DNA of 64,000 nucleotides from DASUCS01 sp041166745. GTDB taxonomy: Bacteria > Actinomycetota > Acidimicrobiia > Acidimicrobiales > JACDCH01. The notes beneath the pieces are model-generated. The model was given only the letters and a program-made list of their open reading frames with translations, searched no databases and had not been told where the DNA came from. Shown piece after piece: positions 33,383 through 41,872 of the stretch. Numbering within the stretch: position 1 is the first letter of the stretch; each line of letters opens with the position of its first letter. The stretch covers positions 1 through 64,000 of the forward strand of contig JBEEGH010000029.1 of the NCBI GenBank assembly GCA_041166745.1, written 5' to 3'. Both the position numbers and the translations under genes were made by a program.

Positions 33383-34474
33383 CTAGCCGAGCAAGCGCTC
33401 GGCGATGAGCTCGATCCGCTCGTCGGGCTGCACCACCGCGATCCGCACGTGATCTGAGCCGCCCGGACCGTAGAACTCTCCAGGGCTGACGAGCGCACCG
33501 GCATCGGTGGCAAGCCGTTTCGTGAGCCCCCACGCGTCGCCGCCAGGCGCGGGCACCCACAGATAGAACGCCCCACTCGGCAGCACGACGTCGAGGTCGA
33601 GCGCCGCCCGCAGGATGTCGCGGAGCCGTTCGAGCCGACGGAGATAGCGCAGCCGTTGCTCGTCGACATGGGCGTCGTCGGCGAACGCCACCACCGCGGC
33701 CGCTTGGATCGGTCCGGCCACCATGAACCCGGCATGCTTCCGCAGCTCTCGGAGGTAGTCGACCAGCTCACCGTCGCCCGCGTAGAAGCCGACGCGCACG
33801 CCCGCAAGGTTTGAGCGCTTCGACAGCGAATGCACGGCGAGCACACCGCTCGTTCCGTGCTCGAGGATCGTGCGCCGCCGGCCCTGCCACGTGAACTCGA
33901 CATAGCACTCGTCGCTCAGAACCGGGATGCGACGCGCTCGCCCCCAGCGGGCCGCGGCCTCGAGGTCGACCAGCTCGCCGCTCGGGTTCGCGGGAGTGTT
34001 GACCCACAGGCACAGCGCCCGCTCGGCGTCGTCCTCACGTATGTGATCGAGCGACTCGTAGGCGACCGCTCGACAACCCGCCAGCGTCGCGCCCATCGCA
34101 TACGTGGGGTAGCTGACCGCGGGATACAGCACGGTGTCGCGCTCCGGGGTGCGCAGCTGGAGCCATTGCGGCACGCCGGCCACGAACTCCTTGGTGCCGA
34201 TGCACGCGGCGATCTCCGTCTTCGGATCGATGGACACGCCGAGGCGGCGCTCGAGCCAGCCCGTTGCCGCCTCCCGAAAGGCCAGCGTTCCGATCGACGC
34301 CGGATAGCCGCGCTCGGAGTTGCTCTGGGCGAGTGCGGCGACCACCGCCGCGGGCGGAGGATCGCACGGCGTACCGATCGAAAGGTCGACGCACCCGCCG
34401 GGCAGCTCGGCGGCGGTGGCCGCGAGGTCGTCCAGCCGGTCGTACGGATACGGCGGAGGGACGAAACCCTTCAT
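33383..34474 (-). CDS. dapC: Succinyldiaminopimelate transaminase
   Basis: 363 residues from ATG 34474, ATGA overlap with hflX. A fold-type I PLP enzyme: LSIGTPCDPPPAAVVAAL at the start, the phosphate loop GTKEFVAGVPQ, PAVSYPTYAMGA, WVNTPANPSGE, the Schiff-base Lys in VHSLSKRSNLAGVRVGF, and an Arg near HVRIAVVQPDER for the substrate carboxylate. The Lys-Arg-Ser-Asn pattern and operon place fit actinobacterial DapC, which makes N-succinyl-diaminopimelate using glutamate. Confidence 0.88.
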   Translation of the reverse strand: MKGFVPPPYPYDRLDDLAATAAELPGGCVDLSIGTPCDPPPAAVVAALAQSNSERGYPASIGTLAFREAATGWLERRLGVSIDPKTEIAACIGTKEFVAGVPQWLQLRTPERDTVLYPAVSYPTYAMGATLAGCRAVAYESLDHIREDDAERALCLWVNTPANPSGELVDLEAAARWGRARRIPVLSDECYVEFTWQGRRRTILEHGTSGVLAVHSLSKRSNLAGVRVGFYAGDGELVDYLRELRKHAGFMVAGPIQAAAVVAFADDAHVDEQRLRYLRRLERLRDILRAALDLDVVLPSGAFYLWVPAPGGDAWGLTKRLATDAGALVSPGEFYGPGGSDHVRIAVVQPDERIELIAERLLG

Positions 34475-35772
34475 GCCTGCACGTACTCCTGGAATCGCGT
34501 GCGGGCGGCATCGTCGAAGCGAACGCGCAGCCGCATCGCACCCTCGCCCGCTGTCTCGACGAGAACTTCACCCTCGCGATGCACGGCGGCCAGCACGTCG
34601 CCCCGGTCGTACGGCACCACCAATTCGACCACGGCCGTGAGCGCTCGAAGCCGATCGGCCACCGCGCGCAGCAGCTCGTCGAGCCCTACGCCGTTGTTGG
34701 CCGAGATCGCGACACTGCCTGGGTACCGAGCAGCGAGCCGCTCCGCGTCGGCCGGCGCGATGTCGGCCTTGTTGAACGCCAGCAGCTCGGGGACGTCGTT
34801 TCCGCCGATCTCAGTGAGCACGGCATGCACGGCATCGATCTGCATCTCCGGCTCCGCGGCCGACGAATCGACGATGTGCACGAGGAGATCGGCTTCCGCC
34901 GCGACGTCGAGCGTGGACTTGAACGCCTCGACGAGTTGGTGGGGCAGCTTGCGCACGAATCCAACGGTGTCGGTCACGAGCACCGGCTCACCGCCGGGGA
35001 GCGCGAGTCGGCGGGTCGTGGCGTCGAGTGTGGCAAACAACCGATCCTCGACGAGCACGCCGGCATCGGTGAGGCGGTTGAGGAGCGTGGACTTCCCGGC
35101 GTTCGTGTAGCCGACGATGACGACGTGCGCGAGCTGGCTGCGCCGCCGACTCTTGCGTTGCGTGTCGCGATGCTTGCCGATCGTCTTGAGCTCACTCTCG
35201 AGCTTGTGGATGCGCCGGACCAGTCGTCGACGGTCGACCTCGAGCTGCGTCTCACCCGGCCCACGAGAGCCGATGCGCGCCGCGCCCGCCGACATGCCAC
35301 CCGCCTGTTGGGAGAGCTTGGTGCCTTTGCCCCGCAGGCGAGGCAATCGATACTGCAACAACGCGAGCTCGACTTGGGCCTTGCCCTCTTGGCTGTGGGC
35401 GTTCTGAGCGAAGATGTCGAGAATCACGGCGGTGCGGTCGATGGCCGTTCGTCCGAGCAGTTTCTCCAGATTGAACTGCTGCGCCGGCGTGAGCTCGTTG
35501 TCGAACACGACGGTGTCCGAGTCGACGGAGAGCGACACCTCGCGCAGCTCGTCGACCTTGCCCTTGCCGACATACGTTGCCGGATCGGGACGATCGCGGC
35601 GTTGCACCACCCGCGCGACCTCGTCGGCGCCGGCGGTGTCGACGAGCTGAGACAGCTCGTCCAGCGACGACTCGACGTCGTCCATGTGGTCGCCACCGAG
35701 TGCGACGCCGACGAGCACGAGTTTCTCGCGTCCTTCCCGCGAGATGAGGGTGTCGGTGAGCGCGTCGTTCAT
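34471..35772 (-). CDS. hflX: Ribosome-associated GTPase HflX
   Basis: 433 residues from ATG 35772, ATGA overlap with dapF. The N-terminal HflX domain (TYVGKGKVDELREV, NELTPAQQFNLEKLLG, DRTAVILDIFAQNAHS) precedes a helical linker and the G domain: GYTNAGKSTLLNRL (G1), ATLDATTR (G2), DTVGFVRKLP (G3), NKAD (G4). HflX splits stalled ribosomes after stress. A small C-terminal domain ends the protein. The miaB-miaA-dapF-hflX neighbourhood is conserved in actinobacteria. Confidence 0.94.
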   Translation of the reverse strand: MNDALTDTLISREGREKLVLVGVALGGDHMDDVESSLDELSQLVDTAGADEVARVVQRRDRPDPATYVGKGKVDELREVSLSVDSDTVVFDNELTPAQQFNLEKLLGRTAIDRTAVILDIFAQNAHSQEGKAQVELALLQYRLPRLRGKGTKLSQQAGGMSAGAARIGSRGPGETQLEVDRRRLVRRIHKLESELKTIGKHRDTQRKSRRRSQLAHVVIVGYTNAGKSTLLNRLTDAGVLVEDRLFATLDATTRRLALPGGEPVLVTDTVGFVRKLPHQLVEAFKSTLDVAAEADLLVHIVDSSAAEPEMQIDAVHAVLTEIGGNDVPELLAFNKADIAPADAERLAARYPGSVAISANNGVGLDELLRAVADRLRALTAVVELVVPYDRGDVLAAVHREGEVLVETAGEGAMRLRVRFDDAARTRFQEYVQA

Positions 35773-36566
35773 GGCGTCTCGTACTCGATGGTCGCGATGT
35801 AGACGACGGGAACCGTCATCTCGATCGTCTCGCCGATAACGATCTCGGCTGGTCCTCCGGGCTGGCGGACGGTCACGCGGACGCCGGACAGCCCCCAGCG
35901 ATGGGCGGCGGCCGCCACCGCGCACGCGCCAGTTCCGCACGCATCGGTCAGGCCCACACCGCGCTCGTACACGCGCATCGTCAGCTCGCCCTCGGCGGGA
36001 CCCGGCGCCACCAGTTCGACGTTGATGCCCTCCGGGATGAGCTCGTTGATGGACAGTCCACGCGCGACGAGGTCGATGTCCGCATCGAGCCTGGGGGCGT
36101 GGAAGACGAGATGGGGATTGCCTACGTCGACCCGAGTGGCCCGCACGACGTGCTCGTCGAGCCACTCGGGCTCGTCCTCGCCGACCTTGGCCACGCCCAT
36201 GTCCACCGTCGCTCGATGGGTGCGCGAATCGCTGGTCGGTTCGAGCGTCACTGTTCGAATCCCAGCATCGGTGTCGACCGTGACCGCCGGATCGCTCACG
36301 GAGCCAGCGCGCACGACCGCTTGTGCAAGACAGCTGATGCCGTTGCCGCTCATCTCGGCCCGGCTGCCGTCCGCGTTGAAGAGCGTCATCGCCACGTCGG
36401 CAGCGGCCGATCGCCCCGCGGTGACGTGCAGTAGACCGTCAGCACCGATCCCGGCGTGACGATGACACACGGCGCGGGCGAGCGCCGGCGTCACCGACTC
36501 GGTGGCGTCGAGATCGATCAGCACGAGAAAGTCGTTCCCGAGGCCGTGGTGTTTGGTCAGCTGCAT
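35769..36566 (-). CDS. dapF: Diaminopimelate epimerase
   Basis: 265 residues. KHHGLGNDFLVLIDLD at the start, MSGNGISCLAQAVVRAG with the first catalytic Cys, and TDACGTGACAVAAAAHRWG with the second are diagnostic. In the first motif Ser replaces the more usual Arg before Cys. The enzyme interconverts LL- and meso-diaminopimelate, the peptidoglycan cross-link residue and lysine precursor. It lies seven bases after miaA and overlaps hflX by four. Confidence 0.93.
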   Translation of the reverse strand: MQLTKHHGLGNDFLVLIDLDATESVTPALARAVCHRHAGIGADGLLHVTAGRSAAADVAMTLFNADGSRAEMSGNGISCLAQAVVRAGSVSDPAVTVDTDAGIRTVTLEPTSDSRTHRATVDMGVAKVGEDEPEWLDEHVVRATRVDVGNPHLVFHAPRLDADIDLVARGLSINELIPEGINVELVAPGPAEGELTMRVYERGVGLTDACGTGACAVAAAAHRWGLSGVRVTVRQPGGPAEIVIGETIEMTVPVVYIATIEYETP

Positions 36567-36573
36567 GCGAGGG

Positions 36574-37479
36574 TCAAGTCTGCCCGGAGACGATGCGCTC
36601 CAGCGACGGCAATACCTCGCTCGGGTCCTCGTCGGCCGTCAGCCACTCGATGCGAGGGTCGCGCCGGAACCAAGCGCGCTGGCGGCGGGCGAATCGTCGT
36701 GTGCGGCGAATCGACTCCTCGACTGCTGCCTCGAGAGGAACGTCGCCCCGAAGATGTGCCAGCAGCTCGCGGTAGCCCAATGCCTGGGCGGCCGTCCGGG
36801 ACAGTCCTTGCGGCCGCGCCGCGAGTCGGCGGACCTCTTCGACGAAGCCGGCACCGAGTTGCTGTTCATAGCGCGCTTCCAGTCGTGCGCTGACGAGCGC
36901 TGACGGAAGGGAGATGCCGACGAGGTGGAACGGCGTCGGCGGGTAGGCCTCGAGTCCGGGCCCGTACGACGAGAACGGCCTTCCGCTCCCGACGGTGACC
37001 TCGAGGGCGCGCACGATCCTCCGGCGGTTGCTGGGCTCCATTCGCGCCGCCGCGACCGGATCGAGCGCGGCGAGCCTCGTGTGCAACTGGGTCGTCGCCG
37101 CGCCTTCGAATTCGCGCCGGGCGTCGGGATAGCGCCCCGGGATCGCGAGACCGTCGACGACGGCGCGCAGATACAGACCGGTTCCACCCACGAGCAGGGC
37201 ACGGTGGCCGCGACCTTCGATGCTCGCGAGCGCATCCGCGAACGCACGCTGAAAGCGGCTGACCGTGAACTCTTCGTCGGGATCGGCGACATCGATGAGG
37301 TGGTGCGGCACCTCGCCCTGCTCGGCGATCGTCGCCTTGGCGGTTCCGATGTCCATGCCTCGGTACACCTGCATCGAATCCACCGACACGATCTCGATGT
37401 CGTGGTGGGTGCGGCCGATCGCCATGGCCAGTGCAGATTTTCCCGACGCCGTCGTGCCGACGAGCGCGACATGGGTCAT
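36574..37479 (-). CDS. miaA: tRNA dimethylallyltransferase
   Basis: 301 residues from ATG 37479. The P-loop is VGTTASGKSALAMAI, then SVDSMQVYRGMDIGTAK, VGGTGLYLRAVVDGL and the ALGYRELLAHLRG motif. It adds a dimethylallyl group to A37 of tRNAs that read UNN codons; MiaB, coded two genes upstream, then methylthiolates it. The start overlaps the stop of the LLM oxidoreductase gene as ATGA. Confidence 0.94.
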   Translation of the reverse strand: MTHVALVGTTASGKSALAMAIGRTHHDIEIVSVDSMQVYRGMDIGTAKATIAEQGEVPHHLIDVADPDEEFTVSRFQRAFADALASIEGRGHRALLVGGTGLYLRAVVDGLAIPGRYPDARREFEGAATTQLHTRLAALDPVAAARMEPSNRRRIVRALEVTVGSGRPFSSYGPGLEAYPPTPFHLVGISLPSALVSARLEARYEQQLGAGFVEEVRRLAARPQGLSRTAAQALGYRELLAHLRGDVPLEAAVEESIRRTRRFARRQRAWFRRDPRIEWLTADEDPSEVLPSLERIVSGQT

Positions 37480-38252
37480 CGCGGTGGGCCGTCGCGGACC
37501 ACGTCGAGGACCGCGGCCCGTGAGACGCCGACCGGTTCGAAGCGCGTCAGCCACCATGTCGCCCCCACGGCCACCCACGGTCGAGGGTCACCGCCAGGAG
37601 GTCCCTGTACGGCGACGTCCCAGGGGCCCGCGTCCCGGGGTCGTTCCCGGAGTCCGTAGTCGATGACCTCGGCGAGGGCATCGGGCGACGGAACGTCGAC
37701 GGGAAACCAGCCGTCCCAGTGCGCGGCGCGTCGCACTGGCCGGCGATTCGGAAACCGCGAGCCGATCCACACCGGGATCCGCGGTTGCTGGCATGGCGTG
37801 GGTAGGAGCCGTACCCCATCCACCTCGTCGCCGGCCCACCACCGCGTGATCTTGTCGAGCCCCGCGTCGAGCGTGTCCGCGCGCCTGCGACGATCCAGCT
37901 CCTCGCCGAACCGCGACAGCTCGCCCCCGCGATCGCCACCGAGGCCCACACCGAAGACCGAGCGCCCATCGCTCAGCCGGTCGAGCGTCACCGTCTCGCG
38001 GGCGAGCTTTTGCGGACGACGTCGGGGAACAGGCGTCACCATCGGTCCGATGCGAACCCGCTCGGTGGCCTGCGCGATCGCGCTCATGACGATCCACGGA
38101 TCGGCCAGACACTCGACCGGTGCATCCCACAACAGGTGGTCCCACACGAACACGCCATCCCACCCGGCTTCCTCGGCGGCGACGGCGATCTCGACTGCGA
38201 CCCGCGGCTCGGACAGCTCGTCGAACAACGGCATGAACAGTGCGGTCTGCAA
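37476..38252 (-). CDS. LLM-class (F420/FMN-dependent) oxidoreductase
   Basis: 258 residues of luciferase-like TIM barrel: EIAVAAEEAGWDGVFVWDHL, a RVRIGPMVTPVPRRRP segment, LARETVTLDRLSDGRSVFGV and PVWIGSRFPNRRPVRRAAHW. Actinobacterial members mostly use F420, which is inferred, not shown. It sits between miaB and miaA (three bases after miaB, four-base overlap with miaA), an insertion into a usually contiguous tRNA-modification pair. Its substrate is unknown. Confidence 0.83.
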   Translation of the reverse strand: MQTALFMPLFDELSEPRVAVEIAVAAEEAGWDGVFVWDHLLWDAPVECLADPWIVMSAIAQATERVRIGPMVTPVPRRRPQKLARETVTLDRLSDGRSVFGVGLGGDRGGELSRFGEELDRRRRADTLDAGLDKITRWWAGDEVDGVRLLPTPCQQPRIPVWIGSRFPNRRPVRRAAHWDGWFPVDVPSPDALAEVIDYGLRERPRDAGPWDVAVQGPPGGDPRPWVAVGATWWLTRFEPVGVSRAAVLDVVRDGPPR

Positions 38253-38255
38253 CGG

Positions 38256-39641
38256 TCAGGACGCGGCGACGGGAATGCGCGTCTTGTGCCGCGGCAGCGC
38301 AGTGATGTCGACGAATTCGCCGCGCAGATGGTGCGGCGCGGCGCCGATCACGCGCACCTCGACGAACGTGCCCGGCCGCAGCGGGCGATCGGAGAGAAAA
38401 TGGATGAGCTTGTTCTGGCGGGTGCGGCCGGCGGTGATCGACACGTCCTTCTTGCTCGGCCCTTCCACCAGCACCTCTTCGACGCGGCCGATGCGACCCT
38501 GGTGCTTGGCCAGCGCGCTGCGCTCGACCACCACTCGCAGTCGCTCGAATCGTTCCGCGATGACATCGGCGGGCACGAAGTCACCCGTCCTCGTCGCGGC
38601 TTCGGTGCCCGTCCGGGGCGAGAAGATGAAGGTGTAGGCGCTGTCGTACTGGGCGGTCGCGACGACCTCGAGCGTGCGCTCGAAGTCGTCGTCGGTTTCG
38701 CCGGGGAAGCCAACGATGATGTCGGTCGTGACGGCGAGGTCTGGCACGGCGTCGCGGGCGGCGGCGAGGCGTTCGAGATACCGCGCGGCCGTGTAGCCAC
38801 GGTGCATCGCCGCCAGCGTGCGGTCGGAGCCCGACTGCAGTGGCAGGTGGAGGTGCTCGCAAACGGAGGCAACCGACCCCATCGCCGCGATGGTCTCGGG
38901 CCTGAGGTCCTTCGGATGCGGACTCGTGAACCGAACGCGCCGGATGCCCTCGACCTCGCCGAGCGCCACCAGCAGCTCGGAGAAGAGTGGACGCCGCTTG
39001 GTGAGATCTCGACCGTACGAGTTCACGTTCTGGCCGAGCAGTGTGATCTCCACCACGCCGTCGGCCGCCAGACGTTCCACCTCCGACACGATCTCGACAG
39101 GAGCGCGGCTGATCTCTCGCCCGCGCACCGATGGCACGATGCAGAATGCGCACCGGTTGTCGCATCCGATCTGGATCGTCACCCATGCGGCATACGGCAC
39201 GTCACGCCGGACGGGCAACGCCGATGGGAACGCCTCGGCATCGTTCGGATCGGTCTCGTCGAAGATCTCGGTGAGCGGACCCTGCTCGCGACTCTGCTCG
39301 AGCAGCCGCGCCGCTCGGTGCACGTTGTGGGTGCCGAGAACGACATCGACGTGCGGCGCCCGCTGGCGCACGATGTCGCGGTCCTTCTGCGCCAGGCAAC
39401 CGCTGACCACGATCTGCAGGTCCGGCCTGGCGTCCTTGACCGACTTCAGGTACCCCAGGTTGCCGTAGAGCTTGTTGTCGGCATTTTCGCGGATGCAGCA
39501 CGTGTTGAGGACGATCACGTCGGCATCGTCGACCGAGGTCGCCGGTTCGAGACCGTCGGCCTCCAACAATCCGGCGATGCGCTCGGAATCGTGCTCGTTC
39601 ATCTGGCACCCGAAGGTGTGGATGAGAAACGTGCGCGCCAT
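38256..39641 (-). CDS. miaB: tRNA-2-methylthio-N6-dimethylallyladenosine synthase
   Basis: 461 residues. The UPF0004 domain begins FLIHTFGCQMNEHDSERIAG with further Cys in VLNTCCIRENADNK and VVSGCLAQKD for the auxiliary cluster. The radical-SAM motif is GCDNRCAFCIVPSVRG, followed by LLGQNVNSYG, and a TRAM domain ends the chain. It methylthiolates i6A37 in tRNA and so acts after MiaA. The spoVS gene lies 42 bases upstream. Confidence 0.95.
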   Translation of the reverse strand: MARTFLIHTFGCQMNEHDSERIAGLLEADGLEPATSVDDADVIVLNTCCIRENADNKLYGNLGYLKSVKDARPDLQIVVSGCLAQKDRDIVRQRAPHVDVVLGTHNVHRAARLLEQSREQGPLTEIFDETDPNDAEAFPSALPVRRDVPYAAWVTIQIGCDNRCAFCIVPSVRGREISRAPVEIVSEVERLAADGVVEITLLGQNVNSYGRDLTKRRPLFSELLVALGEVEGIRRVRFTSPHPKDLRPETIAAMGSVASVCEHLHLPLQSGSDRTLAAMHRGYTAARYLERLAAARDAVPDLAVTTDIIVGFPGETDDDFERTLEVVATAQYDSAYTFIFSPRTGTEAATRTGDFVPADVIAERFERLRVVVERSALAKHQGRIGRVEEVLVEGPSKKDVSITAGRTRQNKLIHFLSDRPLRPGTFVEVRVIGAAPHHLRGEFVDITALPRHKTRIPVAAS

Positions 39642-39683
39642 CGCCGTCAGGTTAGGCGGGCGGCCTCGCGCCGCTGGCCGCGA

Positions 39684-40052
39684 TCAGTTCGTGAGGTGGA
39701 TGGTGCCCGACGGCACGGGCTCACGCGGATCAGCCTCCGCGACATCGACCGATGGTGCGGCCTGTGCCGTCGATCGGGCGCCGTTCGCCGGACTGCGGTC
39801 TTCGATGCTCAAACGGATCGCCGTGCGGCGCTCGCCGTCGATGACGATGTCGGCGAAGGTCGGGATGCAGACCAGGTCGATGCCCGCCGGCGCCACATAA
39901 CCCCTGGCGATGGCCACGGCTTTGATGGCCTGGTTGAGCGCACCCGCTCCGACGACCTGTACCTCGACGGCCCCGGCCTGGCGCACTGCGCCAGCCATCG
40001 CGCCCGCGACGGAGTTTGGGTTTGACTTGGTCGATACTTTCAGCGTTTCCAT
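39684..40052 (-). CDS. spoVS: Stage V sporulation protein S homologue
   Basis: 122 residues with GGGGGA before ATG 40052. METLKVSTKSNPNSVAGAMA, VQVVGAGALNQAIKAVAIAR and GYVAPAGIDLVCIPTFADIV are near-identical to SpoVS of Bacillus, an Alba-like nucleic-acid-binding fold. The extra C-terminal 35 residues are low-complexity and not in the standard 86-residue protein. Bacillus also has spoVS near recA and before miaB. The role outside endospore formers is unknown; no sporulation gene is in the window. Confidence 0.93.
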   Translation of the reverse strand: METLKVSTKSNPNSVAGAMAGAVRQAGAVEVQVVGAGALNQAIKAVAIARGYVAPAGIDLVCIPTFADIVIDGERRTAIRLSIEDRSPANGARSTAQAAPSVDVAEADPREPVPSGTIHLTN

Positions 40053-40183
40053 CGGTGTCCCCCAAGGGCGCCGAGGGCTAGGGCGCGGTGTGTGCAGCGT
40101 GGTCTGCGCGTAATTCGACGCCGGCCGGTCCCCTTCCTCCCACGGCTGCTTCCGACTTGTCCTTTTTGGCAGGGTTCGTCGGG

Positions 40184-40240
40184 CTCGGCAGCTCGTACCG
40201 CCAGCTGAAGGCCGCAGCCGGCGGTACGAGCGGGCCGAGG
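40184..40240 (-). terminator. Strong hairpin downstream of recA
   Basis: GCTCGTACCGCC (40191-40202) pairs perfectly with GGCGGTACGAGC (40220-40231) across 17 bases, and CTCGGC/GCCGAG extends the stem after a small bulge. It lies about 30 bases after the recA stop. No T-run follows, so it may be a Rho-assisted terminator or a 3' stabiliser. Confidence 0.55.
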
Positions 40241-40259
40241 AGGCGATGCTCGGTCGCGA

Positions 40260-41330
40260 TCAGTCGTCGAGGCTGATGGGTTCGTCGAGGTCGGTGAGAT
40301 CTGCGATCTCACTGTCGGGGACGACACCGTCACGGTTGATACCGACCTGGGCGAGGATCCGCTCGGAGATGTCCATCATGATCTCGGGGTTCTCACCGAG
40401 GAAGTTCTTGGCGTTCTCCCGGCCTTGACCGAGCTGCTCACCCTCGTAGGTGAACCACGCTCCCGCCTTCTTGATGAGCTCGAGATCGACGCCGACGTCG
40501 AGCAACGAGCCTTCGCGGCTGATGCCCTTGCCGTACATGATGTCGAACTCCGCCTGGCGGAAGGGCGGGGCCACCTTGTTCTTCACGACCTTCACCCGTG
40601 TGCGGTTGCCGACCATCTCGGCGCCGTCTTTGATCGACTCGATGCGGCGGATGTCGAGCCGGACTGACGAGTAGAACTTCAACGCGCGACCACCTGGCGT
40701 GGTCTCGGGGGAACCGAACATCACACCGATCTTCTCTCGCAGTTGGTTGATGAAGATGCAGATGGTGTTCGTCTTGTTGAGGTTGGCCGTGAGCTTTCGC
40801 AGTGCCTGCGACATCAGCCGAGCCTGCAACCCCATGTGGGAATCGCCCATCTCGCCTTCGATCTCGGCGCGAGGTGTGAGTGCGGCGACCGAGTCGATGA
40901 CGACGATGTCGAGCGCACCAGATCGAATGAGCATGTCGGTGATCTCGAGCGCCTGCTCACCCGTGTCGGGCTGTGAGATCAGCAACTCGTCGACGTCGAC
41001 ACCGATGGCCCGGGCATAGACCGGATCCATGGCGTGCTCAGCGTCGATGTAGGCGCAGATGCCACCGTTGCGCTGGGCCTCGGCCACGGCATGCATGGCG
41101 AGGGTCGATTTGCCGGAGGACTCCGGACCGAAGATCTCCACGACCCGGCCTCGGGGAAGGCCACCGACGCCGAGCGCAAGGTCGAGGGCGAGCGCACCGG
41201 TGGGGATGGCCTCGATGGTCATCTCCCCCTTGTCGCCCATCTTCATGACCGCGCCCTTGCCGTACTGCTTCTCGATCGACGCCATCGCCATCTCGAGTGC
41301 TTTGTCTCGTTCCACCTGGGTTCCTTTCAT
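40260..41330 (-). CDS. recA: Recombinase RecA
   Basis: 356 residues. Walker A is EIFGPESSGKSTLAMHAV, with DIVVIDSVAALTPRAEIEGE (Walker B), loop L1 in EGEMGDSHMGLQARLMSQAL and loop L2 in MFGSPETTPGGRALKFYSSV. It binds single-stranded DNA for recombination and triggers LexA cleavage. No intein. The promoter has a LexA box in its spacer and the leader carries the element shared with the LysM gene. recX, which normally follows in actinobacteria, is absent; spoVS takes its place. Confidence 0.97.
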   Translation of the reverse strand: MKGTQVERDKALEMAMASIEKQYGKGAVMKMGDKGEMTIEAIPTGALALDLALGVGGLPRGRVVEIFGPESSGKSTLAMHAVAEAQRNGGICAYIDAEHAMDPVYARAIGVDVDELLISQPDTGEQALEITDMLIRSGALDIVVIDSVAALTPRAEIEGEMGDSHMGLQARLMSQALRKLTANLNKTNTICIFINQLREKIGVMFGSPETTPGGRALKFYSSVRLDIRRIESIKDGAEMVGNRTRVKVVKNKVAPPFRQAEFDIMYGKGISREGSLLDVGVDLELIKKAGAWFTYEGEQLGQGRENAKNFLGENPEIMMDISERILAQVGINRDGVVPDSEIADLTDLDEPISLDD

Positions 41331-41406
41331 GCCTCGCCTTTCCGGCGCTGTTCTGGTTGACAGCTGCGGCCGGTGCGAGGCAGCGGGATCGCAGCAAGCT
41401 GTCCGA

Positions 41407-41435
41407 CCATCTTGTTCAGGGGGTGTGACAGTGAG
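41407..41435 (-). promoter_or_regulatory. Leader element shared with the LysM gene, copy 2
   Basis: 26 of 29 bases match 24625-24653. It lies in the transcribed leader, about 80 bases before recA. Confidence 0.6.
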
Positions 41436-41503
41436 CGTCGGGGACGCTCGGTTTCCGCACGCCGTTTCACCTTGGCGTCGGGGGTATCGGAACGAATGAC
41501 AGC

Positions 41504-41532
41504 AGCGTAGTTCCCGAACGCTTGTTCGGCAA
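41504..41532 (-). promoter_or_regulatory. recA promoter with LexA box in the spacer
   Basis: On the minus strand TTGCCG (41532-41527), a 17-base spacer and TACGCT (41509-41504). The LexA box CGAACGCTTGTTCG occupies 41515-41528, so bound LexA would cover the whole spacer. The leader is about 167 bases. Confidence 0.75.
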
Positions 41533-41647
41533 GGACCCTCGATCCCTTGCCGCGCTTGTTGTCACAGCAGACCGTCAGAACGTCGCTAGTTCGTGAACTG
41601 CGTCACAAGCGGTTACTTTTTCAAGCAAGGTGGGGTACGAAGGGACC

Positions 41648-41836
41648 ATGTCGGATTCGACCAACCCGAAGAACCACACCGACGAGGCACGGGCCGAGGC
41701 ACTGGCATGGCTCGCCGGACAATTCCGATGGGAAGCCCTGCTCGCCGATCTCCATGAGCTCGCCGAGCGGGAGGCCGCCCCCGTTGTGGAGCTCGAGCGC
41801 GATCTCCAACCTGCACAAAGCGAGGATGCTGCGTAG
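41648..41836 (+). CDS. Small acidic helical protein, unknown
   Basis: 62 residues from ATG 41648 with AAGGGA four to nine bases upstream. The middle (DEARAEALAWLAGQFRWEAL, LADLHELAEREAAPVVELER) is two amphipathic helices; both ends are polar. No TM helix or Cys. It is not the DUF3046 protein often found beside recA. Its stop lies in a hairpin that also holds the cinA stop. Confidence 0.55.
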   Translation: MSDSTNPKNHTDEARAEALAWLAGQFRWEALLADLHELAEREAAPVVELERDLQPAQSEDAA

Positions 41837-41872
41837 CACTCCCCCAGCTCGAACCGCTGGAGGGTGCTACGC
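41831..41872. terminator. Bidirectional terminator holding both convergent stop codons
   Basis: GCGTAGCAC pairs with GTGCTACGC (nine bases), continued by CCCC/GG and AGC/GCT, with a seven-base loop. The TAG of the small gene (41834-41836) and the CTA stop of cinA (41867-41869) sit opposite each other in the stem. Very stable; no T-tract. Confidence 0.75.

Larger units (their letters stand above)
41331..41647. other. recA leader and divergent upstream region
   Basis: These 317 bases separate recA from the small plus-strand gene at 41648. They hold the recA promoter, its LexA box and the 29-base shared element, and a short palindrome AGTTC/GAACT near 41588-41599 of unknown use. I see nothing else. 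Confidence 0.6.

Noticed and set aside
41648..41836. DUF3046, the small protein often found beside recA in actinobacteria
   Set aside because: Length fits, but the expected aromatic and Gly-rich motifs are absent.
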